64,000 bases of DNA from Leptolyngbya iicbica LK (GCF_004212215.1 NZ_QVFV01000006.1:56795-120794), one strand, 5' to 3'; positions 35,132-44,399 are shown, numbered from the stretch's first letter. Notes: generated from the sequence alone by a model not told the origin. Numbers and translations are program-made.

Positions 35132-35935
35132 GTGCAGTTGGTTTTTCCGTTTAAGGCCAAGCGATCAGTCGTCGTTTCCGCTACAGTTGTGACGCTTTCT
35201 GCGATCGCCCACAGCGCTATCTTCTGGGTCCCCATGCCCCAGCCGGCAGCCGAAGAAGTGTTCGCTGACCCTACGGCGTCTCCAGCTGATGAAGACATCT
35301 CGGTGGTGATTTTGCCGCAGTCTGAGCCCCCGCCATCGCCGTCGGAACCGCAGCCCAAGTCTGCGTCGTCACCGCCACCCAACCCCTCAATTACGCCCGC
35401 ACCTGCGCCTGCGACCTTGTTGCCAACTAATGTCATTGCGGAACCAGTCGCACCGCCCCCGTCAGTCGCTGACCTGCCCCCGCATCCCAGCGAAACACCG
35501 CCACCAGAAGAGTTGCCCATCGAGGACGGCGATCGCACCCCAGCGTTTGCGTCCCCTGGGGATGATGACGGCCCGTTATTGAGCTATGGCGAGCAATTTC
35601 CCCATTTTGAGGGCGCCACGAGTGGCTGTTTGGGCCTGGGAGAATGTCGCCAAGTCAGCGGTGTCGGGACCTTTCGGGTCGTGGCCGAGACGCTCATTGC
35701 CGGATTAGAAAGTCAAGGCTATGGGGTCGATCTGCGGGATGACCTGGCAGACGATACTGGGCGCAATGTATACGAATTGACCCCACCCGGTGGCGAGGCG
35801 ACCAAACAATTTTTGCTCGTGTTTCAGGGCGAAGAGGCTGGCTCCGCGATTTATGTAATGAGTCCTGAGATCATGACCCTGGACCAATTAAGGTCGCTGG
35901 CGGCTCAGGTGACGGAGCGTCGTCAGGCAGTTTGA
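35132..35935 (+). CDS. TonB-like proline-rich membrane-anchored protein
   Basis: 267 residues, starting with GTG at 35132 behind a weak AGG. N-terminal basic start and a membrane helix (SVVVSATVVTLSAIAHSAIF, about 12-32), a Pro/Ser/Glu-rich stretch of about 100 residues (PPPSPSEPQPKSASSPPP...), and a C-terminal domain of about 110 residues with SGCLGLGECRQVSG, GVDLRDDLADDTGRNVYELTPP and FLLVFQGEEAG. The layout (helix, proline spacer, globular end) is that of TonB-type energy couplers, but the C-terminal domain is not TonB as I know it. It stops one base before the iron permease start, so cotranscription is very likely. Confidence 0.65.
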   Translation: MQLVFPFKAKRSVVVSATVVTLSAIAHSAIFWVPMPQPAAEEVFADPTASPADEDISVVILPQSEPPPSPSEPQPKSASSPPPNPSITPAPAPATLLPTNVIAEPVAPPPSVADLPPHPSETPPPEELPIEDGDRTPAFASPGDDDGPLLSYGEQFPHFEGATSGCLGLGECRQVSGVGTFRVVAETLIAGLESQGYGVDLRDDLADDTGRNVYELTPPGGEATKQFLLVFQGEEAGSAIYVMSPEIMTLDQLRSLAAQVTERRQAV

Positions 35936-35936
35936 T

Positions 35937-37652
35937 ATGGCTCACTTAACGACGCCTAAAATGCGCATCCGGTTTGCTCAACGACCCCGGCCCTCGCTGC
36001 GGCTGTCGGGTTGGTCGCTGGGAGTTTTGCTCATTGCGTTGTTGATTTCAACGCCGCTGCTCTCCGTCCTCTTGAGTGCTTTTTTCTACGCGGGCGAAGG
36101 GTCCACCAGCGAGGTCTGGCAGCATCTCGCGTCTACGGTGTTGCCGAGCTACATTTTCAATTCCCTCGGACTCATGATCGGCGTCGGGCTGGGGGTGTTG
36201 GTCCTCGGTGTCAGTACCGCTTGGTTAGTCACGATGTGTCGCTTTCCGGGCAGTCGGCTGTTTGAGTGGGCCTTACTGCTGCCGTTGGCGGCCCCCTCTT
36301 ATTTACTGGCCTACACCTACACCGACTTTTTGGAATATTTCGGCCCGGTGCAAACGGGCTTGCGGACCCTGTTCGGGTGGGAAAGCGCCAATGATTATTG
36401 GTTTCCTGATGTGCGATCGCTGCCGGGGGCGATCGTGCTCTTCAGTCTGGTGCTGTATCCCTACGTTTACATGCTGGCGCGGGTGGCCTTTCAAGAACAG
36501 TCGCTCTGCACGCTGGAAGCCAGTCGCTCGCTCGGGTGCAATCCCTGGCGCAGTTTCCGCATAGTGGCGCTGCCGTTAGCGCGTCCGGCGATCGCGGCGG
36601 GGACTGCCCTGGCGCTGATGGAAACGCTGAACGACTTTGGGACCGTGCAATATTTCAGCGTGCCCACCTTCACCACGGGCATTTATCGCACCTGGTTTGG
36701 CATGGGGGAACGCCTCGCCGCCACACAGCTCGCAAGTGTATTGCTGCTGTTTATCGCGGTCTTGATTGTGTTGGAACGGTTTTCGCGGCGGCAGGCTCGC
36801 TATTACCAGGGATCAGGCAGTCAGCCCAGTCTGTCGCAGTTTCAACTGGGGGGAGTGCGGGCGATCGCGGCGTTATTAGCCTGTACTTTGCCCATCCTCT
36901 TGGGACTGTTGTTACCCGCTGCACTGCTAGCTGGGATGACCCTGAGAAATTGGCAAAAATCTCTCAACCGCGAATTTTTAGATCTCGCCAGTCACAGTCT
37001 CATTTTGGCGGGGGTGACTGCTGGGTTAGGCATCATGCTGGCTCTCATTCTGGCTTATGGGGCGCGGCTGCAACCGGGGCCGGGCGTGCGGTTTGGGGTA
37101 CAGGTGGCGGCGCTAGGGTACGCCGTACCGGGAGCCGTCATTGCCGTCGGCATTCTCGTCCCGGTTGGTCGGTTAGATAACGCCATTGCCAATCTGGCGC
37201 AGCAGTGGTTTGGCGTCTCTACGGGGCTGCTGTTGAGTGGCACTGTGGCAGCGCTGGTGTTTGCTTATTTGGTCAGGTTTTTAGCGATCGCCATTAGCAC
37301 TGTGCAAGCCGGACTCACCAAAATTCGCCCCACGCTGGACGACGCCTCACGCTGTCTGGGCAACACCCCCACGCAAACCTTGACGCAAGTACACGCCCCA
37401 CTGCTCAGCGGTAGTTTGCTCACAGCGGCGGTGCTCGTCTTTGTGGATGTAATGAAAGAACTGCCCGCCACCATGGTGATTCGTCCGTTCAACTTCGACA
37501 CGCTGGCGGTGCGCGTGTTTCAATACGCCTCAGACGAGCGGTTAGTGGATGCCGCCGCACCAGCCCTCGCAATTCTGGTAGTGGGCATTGTGCCGGTAAT
37601 TTTGCTCAGTTACCGCATCACCCGCAGTCGCCGCTATGCAGACCTAGACTAG
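35937..37652 (+). CDS. iron(III) ABC transporter permease (FbpB/FutB type)
   Basis: 571 residues with two similar six-helix halves, each carrying a BPD permease signature: EASRSLGCNPWRSFRIVALPLARPAIAAG in the first and DDASRCLGNTPTQTLTQVHAPLLSGSL in the second (the EAA loop, which contacts the ATPase). This double-length permease is typical of ferric iron importers. The ATPase and binding protein genes are not adjacent, as is usual for cyanobacterial Fut systems. Starts one base after the TonB-like gene; a joint role in iron uptake across both membranes is an attractive inference. Confidence 0.92.
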   Translation: MAHLTTPKMRIRFAQRPRPSLRLSGWSLGVLLIALLISTPLLSVLLSAFFYAGEGSTSEVWQHLASTVLPSYIFNSLGLMIGVGLGVLVLGVSTAWLVTMCRFPGSRLFEWALLLPLAAPSYLLAYTYTDFLEYFGPVQTGLRTLFGWESANDYWFPDVRSLPGAIVLFSLVLYPYVYMLARVAFQEQSLCTLEASRSLGCNPWRSFRIVALPLARPAIAAGTALALMETLNDFGTVQYFSVPTFTTGIYRTWFGMGERLAATQLASVLLLFIAVLIVLERFSRRQARYYQGSGSQPSLSQFQLGGVRAIAALLACTLPILLGLLLPAALLAGMTLRNWQKSLNREFLDLASHSLILAGVTAGLGIMLALILAYGARLQPGPGVRFGVQVAALGYAVPGAVIAVGILVPVGRLDNAIANLAQQWFGVSTGLLLSGTVAALVFAYLVRFLAIAISTVQAGLTKIRPTLDDASRCLGNTPTQTLTQVHAPLLSGSLLTAAVLVFVDVMKELPATMVIRPFNFDTLAVRVFQYASDERLVDAAAPALAILVVGIVPVILLSYRITRSRRYADLD

Positions 37653-37666
37653 CGGGTTCATTCGTC

Positions 37667-37694
37667 CCCTAGCTAAGCAACCCTAGCTAAGCAA
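37667..37694 (+). repeat. 14-bp direct repeat, two copies
   Basis: CCCTAGCTAAGCAA occurs twice back to back at 37667-37680 and 37681-37694, just after the iron permease stop codon and beside copy C of the dispersed repeat. Confidence 0.8.
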
Positions 37695-37772
37695 TCAAAA
37701 CTTTATCGACTTCAAGGATTGTTGGACAGGCATCTCACCTGCGCTTGAACAGCCAAGACGGCTGTCCACACT
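37695..37772 (-). repeat. dispersed double-hairpin repeat, copy C
   Basis: Third copy, on the minus strand: AAGTGTGGACAGCCGTC, TTGGCTGTTCAAG, GCAGGTGAGATGCCTG and TCCAACAATCC. Same two hairpins as copies A and B; its tail is more diverged. It lies between the convergent iron permease and GGDEF genes. Confidence 0.7.
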
Positions 37773-37883
37773 TAGATTAAATTCCGATTCCTAAGTTTGG
37801 GAAATACTGTCCAAACTTCTGGCCTGAAGCGCCCAGACGACTGCTCCCACTCATTCAGATCATCCAGGCAGGGGCATCACGAC

Positions 37884-38864
37884 TCAGCCCATAATGACGC
37901 GGTTGCGCCCAGTACGTTTAGCCCGCAATAGGTTGTCGTCTGCCCGGCGAATCAACTCTTTACCATGCTCATCATCAGTGGCCGCCAACGTCGCCACACC
38001 GATGCTGATAGTGAGTGGCAGATCCAACCGTTTACTAATAACAAACGGCGTGTCGTTAATCAACCGCCGGAGCCGCTCTGCCAGTTGTTCAGCATCCTCT
38101 GCCGTTGTACTTTGCAGCAGTACCACAAACTCTTCCCCCCCGTAGCGAAAAGGCGTTTCATAAAAGCGCATGTGATGGCGCAAGCGATCGGCAAACATTC
38201 TCAGCACCTGATCACCCACCAGATGACCATGGTCGTCATTCACCTGCTTAAAGAAATCAATGTCAATAATCAATAAACTTAGGGGATGGTTTTGCTCACG
38301 AGTGACTTGAATCTGTCGTGGTAACTCCCAATCAAAGGCCCGACGATTGCCCAACTGAGTTAATGGATCGACCAGGGCGATCGCCGACAATAAATCATTG
38401 GCCTGTGACAATTCCCGATAAGCCTGATTCCGCCGAAAAGCAGTGCGAATGTGAGCCTGCAACGCCCGATTCAGATGATCAACACTCGCCGTCCCCTCCA
38501 CTGTCGTCGCACTCGGCAGCCATAAATACGCATCAGCCCCCACCTCTAAAGCCGTAGTCGTCAGCCCCACCTGGCGCAATAAAACCTCTTCAGAAATTGG
38601 CTCTGGCGGACAGTTCCGCTCATCTAACAAAATGGTGTAACACCACAGATGATGGCGCTGCTGCTTTAGCGATTGACAAAATTCCCAATTACTTGGCTGA
38701 GCTGCTTGAAGCAAGATAATATCGGGCGTTTCTGAGTCCAATAACTCTGTAGCAGCTTGAGCATCTGGCACCTGCCAAGCAGTCATCACTGACAAACCAC
38801 GGACTTTTTCACAAAGCCGCGCTGAAAAGTCGGAATCGCCGACAATAAGTACCGATCCATTCAT
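37884..38864 (-). CDS. GGDEF protein with receiver-like N-terminal domain
   Basis: 326 residues. The N-terminal 125 residues have the fold pattern of a response-regulator receiver (SVLIVGDSDFSARLCEKV ... DIILLQAAQPSNWEFC) but the phospho-acceptor Asp is replaced by Gln, so it is probably a pseudo-receiver. The C-terminal diguanylate cyclase domain makes c-di-GMP from GTP: LTQLGNRRAFDWELP, and the active site RYGGEEF. The inhibitory I-site RxxD five residues before it reads RFYE, so product inhibition is probably weakened. Soluble. Converges with the iron permease. Confidence 0.9.
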   Translation of the reverse strand: MNGSVLIVGDSDFSARLCEKVRGLSVMTAWQVPDAQAATELLDSETPDIILLQAAQPSNWEFCQSLKQQRHHLWCYTILLDERNCPPEPISEEVLLRQVGLTTTALEVGADAYLWLPSATTVEGTASVDHLNRALQAHIRTAFRRNQAYRELSQANDLLSAIALVDPLTQLGNRRAFDWELPRQIQVTREQNHPLSLLIIDIDFFKQVNDDHGHLVGDQVLRMFADRLRHHMRFYETPFRYGGEEFVVLLQSTTAEDAEQLAERLRRLINDTPFVISKRLDLPLTISIGVATLAATDDEHGKELIRRADDNLLRAKRTGRNRVIMG

Positions 38865-39704
38865 TACAGGGAAAGAAGTAAGCCTGTGCGGTGGAACAAA
38901 GACATGATGCTTTTATCACAGACCAGCAGTCTGTAGGTCAAAGTTTACGACTCTGGCATCACTGACGAACATTCATCAAAGCTATCTACGTGGACGCACA
39001 AAGGCAGGGAGAAGCACAAACATCGCGGGGGCTAGATTTTGACTCTCTCTTTTGAAAGCATGCAGACTAACGGTGTTGCTTAGGGCCAAGACCCCTCAGT
39101 GTGACGGCTAAAGTCACTCAGATAGCGTCGCCGAGCATCTACTTAAATAAATATTCAACCTGCTATGTAGGATTCCCGGATTATCTGTGTAGCTTACTGC
39201 TAAAGTTTGCTCAACTAATCCTGATTTAGTCGGATATAGTCGGCATCGTATCAGGTTAACAATCAATCTTTCTCCCGCCCAAATACGCAAAAACCAAAAT
39301 AGATGTACTGCTCACGAGATTTTTGCACACAGTTGCTGCCATGACAGCAGAGGAATATTTTAAGTCCGTCGATCATCCACGGCCGTAACCAATAAGCCGT
39401 AACTAATAAAAGGAGCTCGATCCTTTGGCCTGACGGTTCCCCTGGCTCATGGCCCTTTGTTCACCCAGCAACTCATGCCAAGCGAATTAACTAAATAGAC
39501 TTGAGTTATAGCAGTCCGCAGTCAGGTACCAACAGGCAAGGGGCTTAAGCCCCTTGTTCCGCAGCATGGGGATGTACGGAGCGATCTACGCGGCGCTATA
39601 AATTGGCAAGACGGGTGGCTCAGGTTCAGCCCTTGACGTCCAACGTTTTCAAGACCTCTAATCAAGAAAACTGCCTGTTTGAAACTAAGCTCTAGTGGTG
39701 GAGC
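38865..39704. other. 840-base spacer with palindromes, no gene
   Basis: Longest gene-free stretch of the window. It contains small hairpins (ACAGAC/GTCTGT at 38918-38935; AAAGGA/TCCTTT at 39409-39426), a near-duplicate CCGTAACCAATAAG/CCGTAACTAATAA at about 39384-39410, and the palindrome listed at 39537. No frame with coding character or tRNA. Confidence 0.5.
39537..39556. repeat. 20-bp perfect palindrome
   Basis: CAAGGGGCTT followed by AAGCCCCTTG, fully self-complementary, in the spacer downstream of the coiled-coil/EamA gene. The motif is one I have seen as a dispersed intergenic repeat in other cyanobacteria; it may be a remnant of a mobile element end. Confidence 0.65.
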
Positions 39705-41552
39705 TCACGCCGCATTCACCTTCTTGGGAGCTTTGGCTTTTTTACCTAACCTTTCTAGACTGAGGGCCAGAACCCCAAGAGTGACCAAAATCACCCCGAT
39801 CCATTGAATCGACTGAAGAGTTGATTTTTCGCCAGGGGTAATGATGTAAGCCATCACGGCCGTCAATACGGGGCCACTCGCGGCCACAATTGAAGCTTGA
39901 GCAGCCCCCATTAAACGAACGCCAAAGTTGTTGAATAAGTATCCCAGTAGGGTTAACCCCCCCAACAAGAATGCTGCAATATACAGACTCGTATAGCTAC
40001 TGGGTTGTGCTGTCTCTAATCCCAACACGGAGCCCACCATGAGAATCAGACTAGTCAACACAAAAATCGTGCTGAATTGAATGAGGGTAGCAGGCACCGG
40101 ATGCAGCTTACGGAAACTGATCTGCATTGAAACTAGGTATAAGGCAAAAGCCGCACTAGAGAGTAAACCGGCAAAAACGCCCCAGGGTGAAACAGTACCC
40201 ACGGCAAGATCGCTGCTAATGCGCGGCAGAGCGGTAAAGACGATGCCAATAGTAATCGCAAACATTACCAGTCCTCTTAGAGGAGTGGGGCGATCGCCAA
40301 ACAGGAACCAGGCCAGCGGTACTGTAATCAACGGATACATGAACAGCAACGTGACGGCGACTCCCGGCCCAATGTCAGAAATCGCCTTATAGATCAATAC
40401 CTGCGACATAAACAAGAAACAGCCACTGGCAATCACGGGAAACAACGGTCGCTTATCTGGCTGTCCCAAAAATTGCCGCAACTCGCCCCAAACTTTGGGA
40501 TAAATCTTTTGGGCCACCAAACACATTAACGGCAACACCACCAACATCCTGAGCCACAACAGCATCAGAGAGTTAGGGATGTTGAGGGGAAAAATACCTT
40601 CGATGGGAATCTGGCCAAAAATATTGCCCCCATACCCAATAATGCCGACCAAAACGTTGTGTACAGATAACGCCAGTGTCGATAGAACAATGAAAATCAG
40701 CCCCTTTTGGAACGCTGAGGCGGGCTTTTTAGCCTGGTTGGGCGCGGTCGCAGTGGGATTAGATGTCGAGTTAGCCGAGGCACTTGCCGGCACATATCCT
40801 TGATGATGGGGTTGACTATGAGCAGGCTGATTGTAAGGCAGGGCATGAGCACCAGTCGGGGACTGCCCCGGGGGCGATAGTGGTCGCTGCTGATAGCCGT
40901 TTAACGGCTGACCATAGGCGCTACCGTTGCCGTTGGTGACTGTCGCGATCGCTCGTGGTCGAGCAATTTGCGTCTGCAATTGCAAGCTCAACCGACTCAC
41001 CAGAGCTTCTAACAGAGCTTCACCCTGCTGCTCCATACTGTGCATCCGGCTAATCTGTTGCGATAGTGAGCTTTGATAACTGTTGAGATCTTGCTGTAAG
41101 GAATGGAGGGTATCGTTCAGACTAGAATCGAGTGACGACAGGAGCTGGTAAGCATTTTGCAAAGAGCCATCGGGAGCCGTAGTGACACCGACGGGTGTAC
41201 CGCCAGCGTAGATGTCTTGAGTCAACCGTCCCTGCAGATGAGTGGCGAGAGCTTGCGCTAACTTCTTAGCCCATACCTGCTGCTGGGCTAGTTGCTGACG
41301 ACTCAGTTCTACACTGTGCTGCTCTCTGAGCGTACCAACCTCGTCTTTAAGAGTTTGGTACTCCTCTTCAAGGATTTCAATATCGTTGAGCAGGCGATGC
41401 TTGGTTCCTTGCAACCGGGCGATGTCTTGATTTAACTGACCTGAGAGCTCATCCTGTAGCGCCCTCAAGTCTTGAGATACTTTACGTAGTGCCTCGCGAG
41501 CAATTTTGCTCTCGTCGTTTGGATGGCTTGATGCGTGATCCACTTGGCCCAT
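39705..41552 (-). CDS. EamA family transporter with long N-terminal coiled coil
   Basis: 615 residues. Residues about 15-215 are strongly predicted coiled coil by eye (EILEEEYQTLKDEVGTLREQHSVE, LQQDLNSYQSSLSQQISRMHSMEQQ), followed by a Gln/Pro/His-rich linker (about 216-285: GYQQRPLSPPGQSP, QPAHSQPHHQGY) and then a ten-helix drug/metabolite transporter with two EamA halves (FIVLSTLALSVHNVLVGIIG ... GPVLTAVMAYIITPGEKSTLQSIQWIGVILV). EamA proteins are normally about 300 residues, so the cytoplasmic extension doubles the size and probably serves assembly or a partner. Substrate unknown. Both neighbouring genes on the upstream side are sensory (GAF-GGDEF, FecR). Confidence 0.88.
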   Translation of the reverse strand: MGQVDHASSHPNDESKIAREALRKVSQDLRALQDELSGQLNQDIARLQGTKHRLLNDIEILEEEYQTLKDEVGTLREQHSVELSRQQLAQQQVWAKKLAQALATHLQGRLTQDIYAGGTPVGVTTAPDGSLQNAYQLLSSLDSSLNDTLHSLQQDLNSYQSSLSQQISRMHSMEQQGEALLEALVSRLSLQLQTQIARPRAIATVTNGNGSAYGQPLNGYQQRPLSPPGQSPTGAHALPYNQPAHSQPHHQGYVPASASANSTSNPTATAPNQAKKPASAFQKGLIFIVLSTLALSVHNVLVGIIGYGGNIFGQIPIEGIFPLNIPNSLMLLWLRMLVVLPLMCLVAQKIYPKVWGELRQFLGQPDKRPLFPVIASGCFLFMSQVLIYKAISDIGPGVAVTLLFMYPLITVPLAWFLFGDRPTPLRGLVMFAITIGIVFTALPRISSDLAVGTVSPWGVFAGLLSSAAFALYLVSMQISFRKLHPVPATLIQFSTIFVLTSLILMVGSVLGLETAQPSSYTSLYIAAFLLGGLTLLGYLFNNFGVRLMGAAQASIVAASGPVLTAVMAYIITPGEKSTLQSIQWIGVILVTLGVLALSLERLGKKAKAPKKVNAA

Positions 41553-41870
41553 ACCTATAGTTGCCCCTAACTGGCGTACTCGCCTCGTTTATGGTGCCCG
41601 AGTCACCAGGCGTACTCCCCTTCCCTAGTTGCTATTGTGCTCAAAAAAGCCAAAAAGATCTCACCAATGCAGGAAAAACTTTTATTTGTCAAGTATTTCT
41701 AGGGTCCGCGATCGCAGACACGTAGACCAAACTCACGCTGGATGATCCCCAAAAACTTTTATCGCCTTCGGTGGCGACATGCTGCCCGCATTGTTTGCCA
41801 TTGCCCTGTGCCAAGAGAGTATCGCCTCTGACTTAAAGCAGGCCGAGTTCCCGCTTAAAAGCCGCTAGCC
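41553..41870. other. 318-base spacer
   Basis: Spacer between the GAF-GGDEF gene and the coiled-coil/EamA gene, both on the minus strand. AT-rich near 41640-41700. I see no reading frame of note or RNA structure; the transporter promoter must be here. Confidence 0.4.
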
Positions 41871-42845
41871 TCACCCACTCGGCAACGGACAAGATAGCGC
41901 CGCCTGCTCTAACTTGCGTTGCTGCTTATGACGATACATGGCCAAATCAGCTTCATGCCACGCCGCCATCAAGCCTTGATGGGGATGACGCACGGCATAA
42001 CCAATTGAGGCACGGATCTCAGACCGTGTAAGCGTCTCTTGAAGTTGCTCAACATAGCTGCGGACCGCTTCATGATCCATCTCAACGCCTAAAATAGCAA
42101 ACTCATCGCCGCCAGTTCGTGCTGCAACATCTGATGGACGAAGCACGGGTTCAATCGCTGCCGTGAATTGCTGTAGGTGCTGGTCCCCACAAGTATGACC
42201 AAATTGATCGTTGATTTTCTTTAAATCGTCCAGATCAATCACAATCACACTGGCCGCGCAGCCTAATTGTTGACAGCGAGTTTCTTCTAGTTGTAGCAAC
42301 TTTTCCCAGCCTCGCCGATTGTAAAGCCCCGTCAGGGTATCGGTCTGCGCTTCCCATGCGGCCCGCTCGGCGCTTCGACGTGCCTGTTGGCTCTTGAGTT
42401 CAGCATCTAACAAGCTGCCCAGCAAACGAGCAATCAACTCCAATAGCGGCAAATCATCTTGCAAGCTATCAGGAAAAGTCGTGGGGTGGATGCCGCAAAG
42501 GGTCCCAAACAGGTTGCCGTCTTTATCGCATAGTGGCAGGCCAATGTAAGCTGCAACTTTGAATTTTTGATTAATGGGAGCGTTTTTGTAAGCCGCAACG
42601 AGATCGGAGTCAGTGGCAATGAAAGGACCTTTGCCTTTGATCATTTCTGAACAGAAAGAGTCAGCCCACTGGAAGACGGTACCAGGCTCGACTCCGTAGC
42701 CATGATCTTCGGCTTGCAAGACAACCCAGTCATGTCCAGAGACTCGTGTCACCATCCACAGATCAAAGCCGATGCGATCGCGCAACAACGCCAGCACCGC
42801 GTGACTGGCAGTGGCAAAATCTGGATAGCCACGAAAATCAATCAT
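41871..42845 (-). CDS. GAF-GGDEF diguanylate cyclase
   Basis: 324 residues. GAF domain about 5-150 (FATASHAVLALLRDRIGFDLWMVTRVS, FGTLCGIHP), a short helical linker, and a GGDEF domain with DTLTGLYNRRGWEKLL, DDLKKINDQFGHTCGDQ, active site RTGGDEFAIL and an intact inhibitory I-site RPSD five residues before it. The GAF Cys in CSEMIKGKG and SFCSE region is not the usual bilin-binding C-H pair, so a phytochrome-type chromophore is unlikely. It is upstream of the coiled-coil transporter on the same strand, about 318 bases away. Confidence 0.92.
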   Translation of the reverse strand: MIDFRGYPDFATASHAVLALLRDRIGFDLWMVTRVSGHDWVVLQAEDHGYGVEPGTVFQWADSFCSEMIKGKGPFIATDSDLVAAYKNAPINQKFKVAAYIGLPLCDKDGNLFGTLCGIHPTTFPDSLQDDLPLLELIARLLGSLLDAELKSQQARRSAERAAWEAQTDTLTGLYNRRGWEKLLQLEETRCQQLGCAASVIVIDLDDLKKINDQFGHTCGDQHLQQFTAAIEPVLRPSDVAARTGGDEFAILGVEMDHEAVRSYVEQLQETLTRSEIRASIGYAVRHPHQGLMAAWHEADLAMYRHKQQRKLEQAALSCPLPSG

Positions 42846-43079
42846 TGAATTGACTGAGAACCTATCGGCAAAAGGCTCTCAACTCCGAAGATAGAGGTAT
42901 GTACTATCTTGCCCCAAATAGCATTGCTAAATTAATGAAGGACTGGGCAATTTATAAAATATTGACTGCCAAACTGCAGGCCATCGCCAGACTATGAAGG
43001 GAAGTCGCAATTGGTGGTAATGGCGGCTTTGCCCGGTCCACTGGGCCGTTTTATCTATAAAACCTCCGAAACAATCGCC

Positions 43080-44399
43080 TTACGGCACGTTTTGGTTGGC
43101 GGGAACCGCCGGAGTCGCGGGAGTCGCAGGGGTACCTGGTTCACCCGGAGTTGCGGGGATTGCCGGGGTCGCCGGAGTCGCCGGAGTCGCTGGAGTCGCC
43201 GGAGTCGCCGGGGTCGCCGGGGTCGCTGGAGTCGCCGGGGTCGCTGGAGTCGCCGGAGTCGGTTCTAAAACACCAGGAGGCGGCACCGATAGATTAGGGC
43301 CACTCGCAGTACTCGCATCCGTAATCCCGCCTGCGGCCAATCCACTTTGGCCGGACATGTCTAGACCAAAATCAAAGACTGAAGCATCCATTGTCGGCGC
43401 CACAACGACTGGAATACTCTCTAAGTTGTTGGTAGCTGCTGGGGTGGCATCTGGACTGGGGAGATAGCTAGCGGCAGGATCGAGGCGATCGCTCATGCTC
43501 GCCGTCCAGTTATCGTCAGTTGGGAGTTGCCAATCAAGGCCAGCAATGGTGCTGACTTGCAAATCAAGTAGCTGGTGATTGAGCACCGCCCGGCCCACAA
43601 AGTTGGCTTGTTGCGCTAATCCATCACGCGTCTCTTGATGCACAGCATCGGTGGGTAAACCCGTACCCATAAAGTTGGGGTCATCGAGGTGTAAGCCAGC
43701 GGCCAAAGTGCTGGTTTTGTAGAACAGTTGGAGATTAAATTCAAATACTTCAAGGTTGCCATTGGCAGCGATCGCCATCTGCCCAGCCACCAAAGTCACA
43801 GATTTGCCATTGGGCAACGTCACTTCAACAGGGCCACCGGGGTTATTCGTCAGTGCCATAACGACAGTGCGACCTGGCGGTGACGAGAGACTCGGGGGCG
43901 CATCTGGCGACACCGGGACTTCGGGGATATGGCGCACCACCACCGCCGTGCCTTGAATGCCAGTGACCGCACTAGGTGTTTGAATCGTACTTGGCCCACG
44001 ACCTGGCGGCACTAACAATAAAGCCGTACCGTTAGACAGGCGAAAATTCCGCGTATTGGGCACAAACCAAAATGTTGCCTGTTCGCCAATACGAGCGAGC
44101 GAGCCATCATTAAATCGCAAATCAGCTCGGGCTGCCGCAGCCGTCCGAATTGCATCACCGACAGCCAGCCAGTCAGAAAGGTTAGCGGCTCTGGCGGTGC
44201 CAGAGTCTGGCAAGTACTCAACGCGGTTGTACAGCGCCTCGACATCGGCACGAGTTAAAGGTACGTCGGCCAGCACCTTATGGGGAACGACAAGACTGGC
44301 CAGCACAGAGGCGAATACCGTCAAACCAGTTAATCGAAAAGCGGATCCCATACTCATTTGCCTCAACCCAATTAGTTGTCTGCTAGAGCCAATCACCAT
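43080..44399 (-). CDS. secreted FecR-domain protein with TPA repeat tail
   Basis: 439 residues; an ATG at 44357 (MSMGSAFRL) is an alternative start, with GAGG nearby. Signal peptide with a hydrophobic core LTGLTVFASVLASLVV, cleavage after VLA. FecR domain about 60-200: VGDAIRTAAAARADLRFNDGSLARIGEQATFWF, and GTALLLVPPGR, STIQTPSAVTGIQGTAVVV. FecR domains normally sense or scaffold; here no sigma factor or kinase is near. The last 75 residues are a near-perfect TPATPATPA repeat, encoded by a 9-bp tandem array, probably a flexible stalk or a glycosylation target. Confidence 0.85.
   Translation of the reverse strand: MVIGSSRQLIGLRQMSMGSAFRLTGLTVFASVLASLVVPHKVLADVPLTRADVEALYNRVEYLPDSGTARAANLSDWLAVGDAIRTAAAARADLRFNDGSLARIGEQATFWFVPNTRNFRLSNGTALLLVPPGRGPSTIQTPSAVTGIQGTAVVVRHIPEVPVSPDAPPSLSSPPGRTVVMALTNNPGGPVEVTLPNGKSVTLVAGQMAIAANGNLEVFEFNLQLFYKTSTLAAGLHLDDPNFMGTGLPTDAVHQETRDGLAQQANFVGRAVLNHQLLDLQVSTIAGLDWQLPTDDNWTASMSDRLDPAASYLPSPDATPAATNNLESIPVVVAPTMDASVFDFGLDMSGQSGLAAGGITDASTASGPNLSVPPPGVLEPTPATPATPATPATPATPATPATPATPATPATPAIPATPGEPGTPATPATPAVPANQNVP
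43140..43262 (-). repeat. 9-bp tandem repeat in FecR gene
   Basis: Repeated nonamers of the form GGAGTCGCC/GGGGTCGCC (plus-strand reading) encode the Thr-Pro-Ala repeats. Copies differ mainly at third codon positions (GGA/GGG/GCT), so the array is old enough to have diverged silently; its length is likely variable among strains. Confidence 0.85.

Noticed and set aside
35059..35538. 159-codon Gly/Ser/Ala-rich frame on the minus strand
   Set aside because: It is the reverse of the proline-rich part of the TonB-like gene; low complexity of the coding strand keeps the opposite frame open.
43096..43467. Gly-Val-Ala repeat frame on the plus strand, or a CRISPR-like array
   Set aside because: The 9-bp periodicity comes from the TPA repeats of the FecR gene; there are no spacers, so it is neither a CRISPR array nor a second gene.
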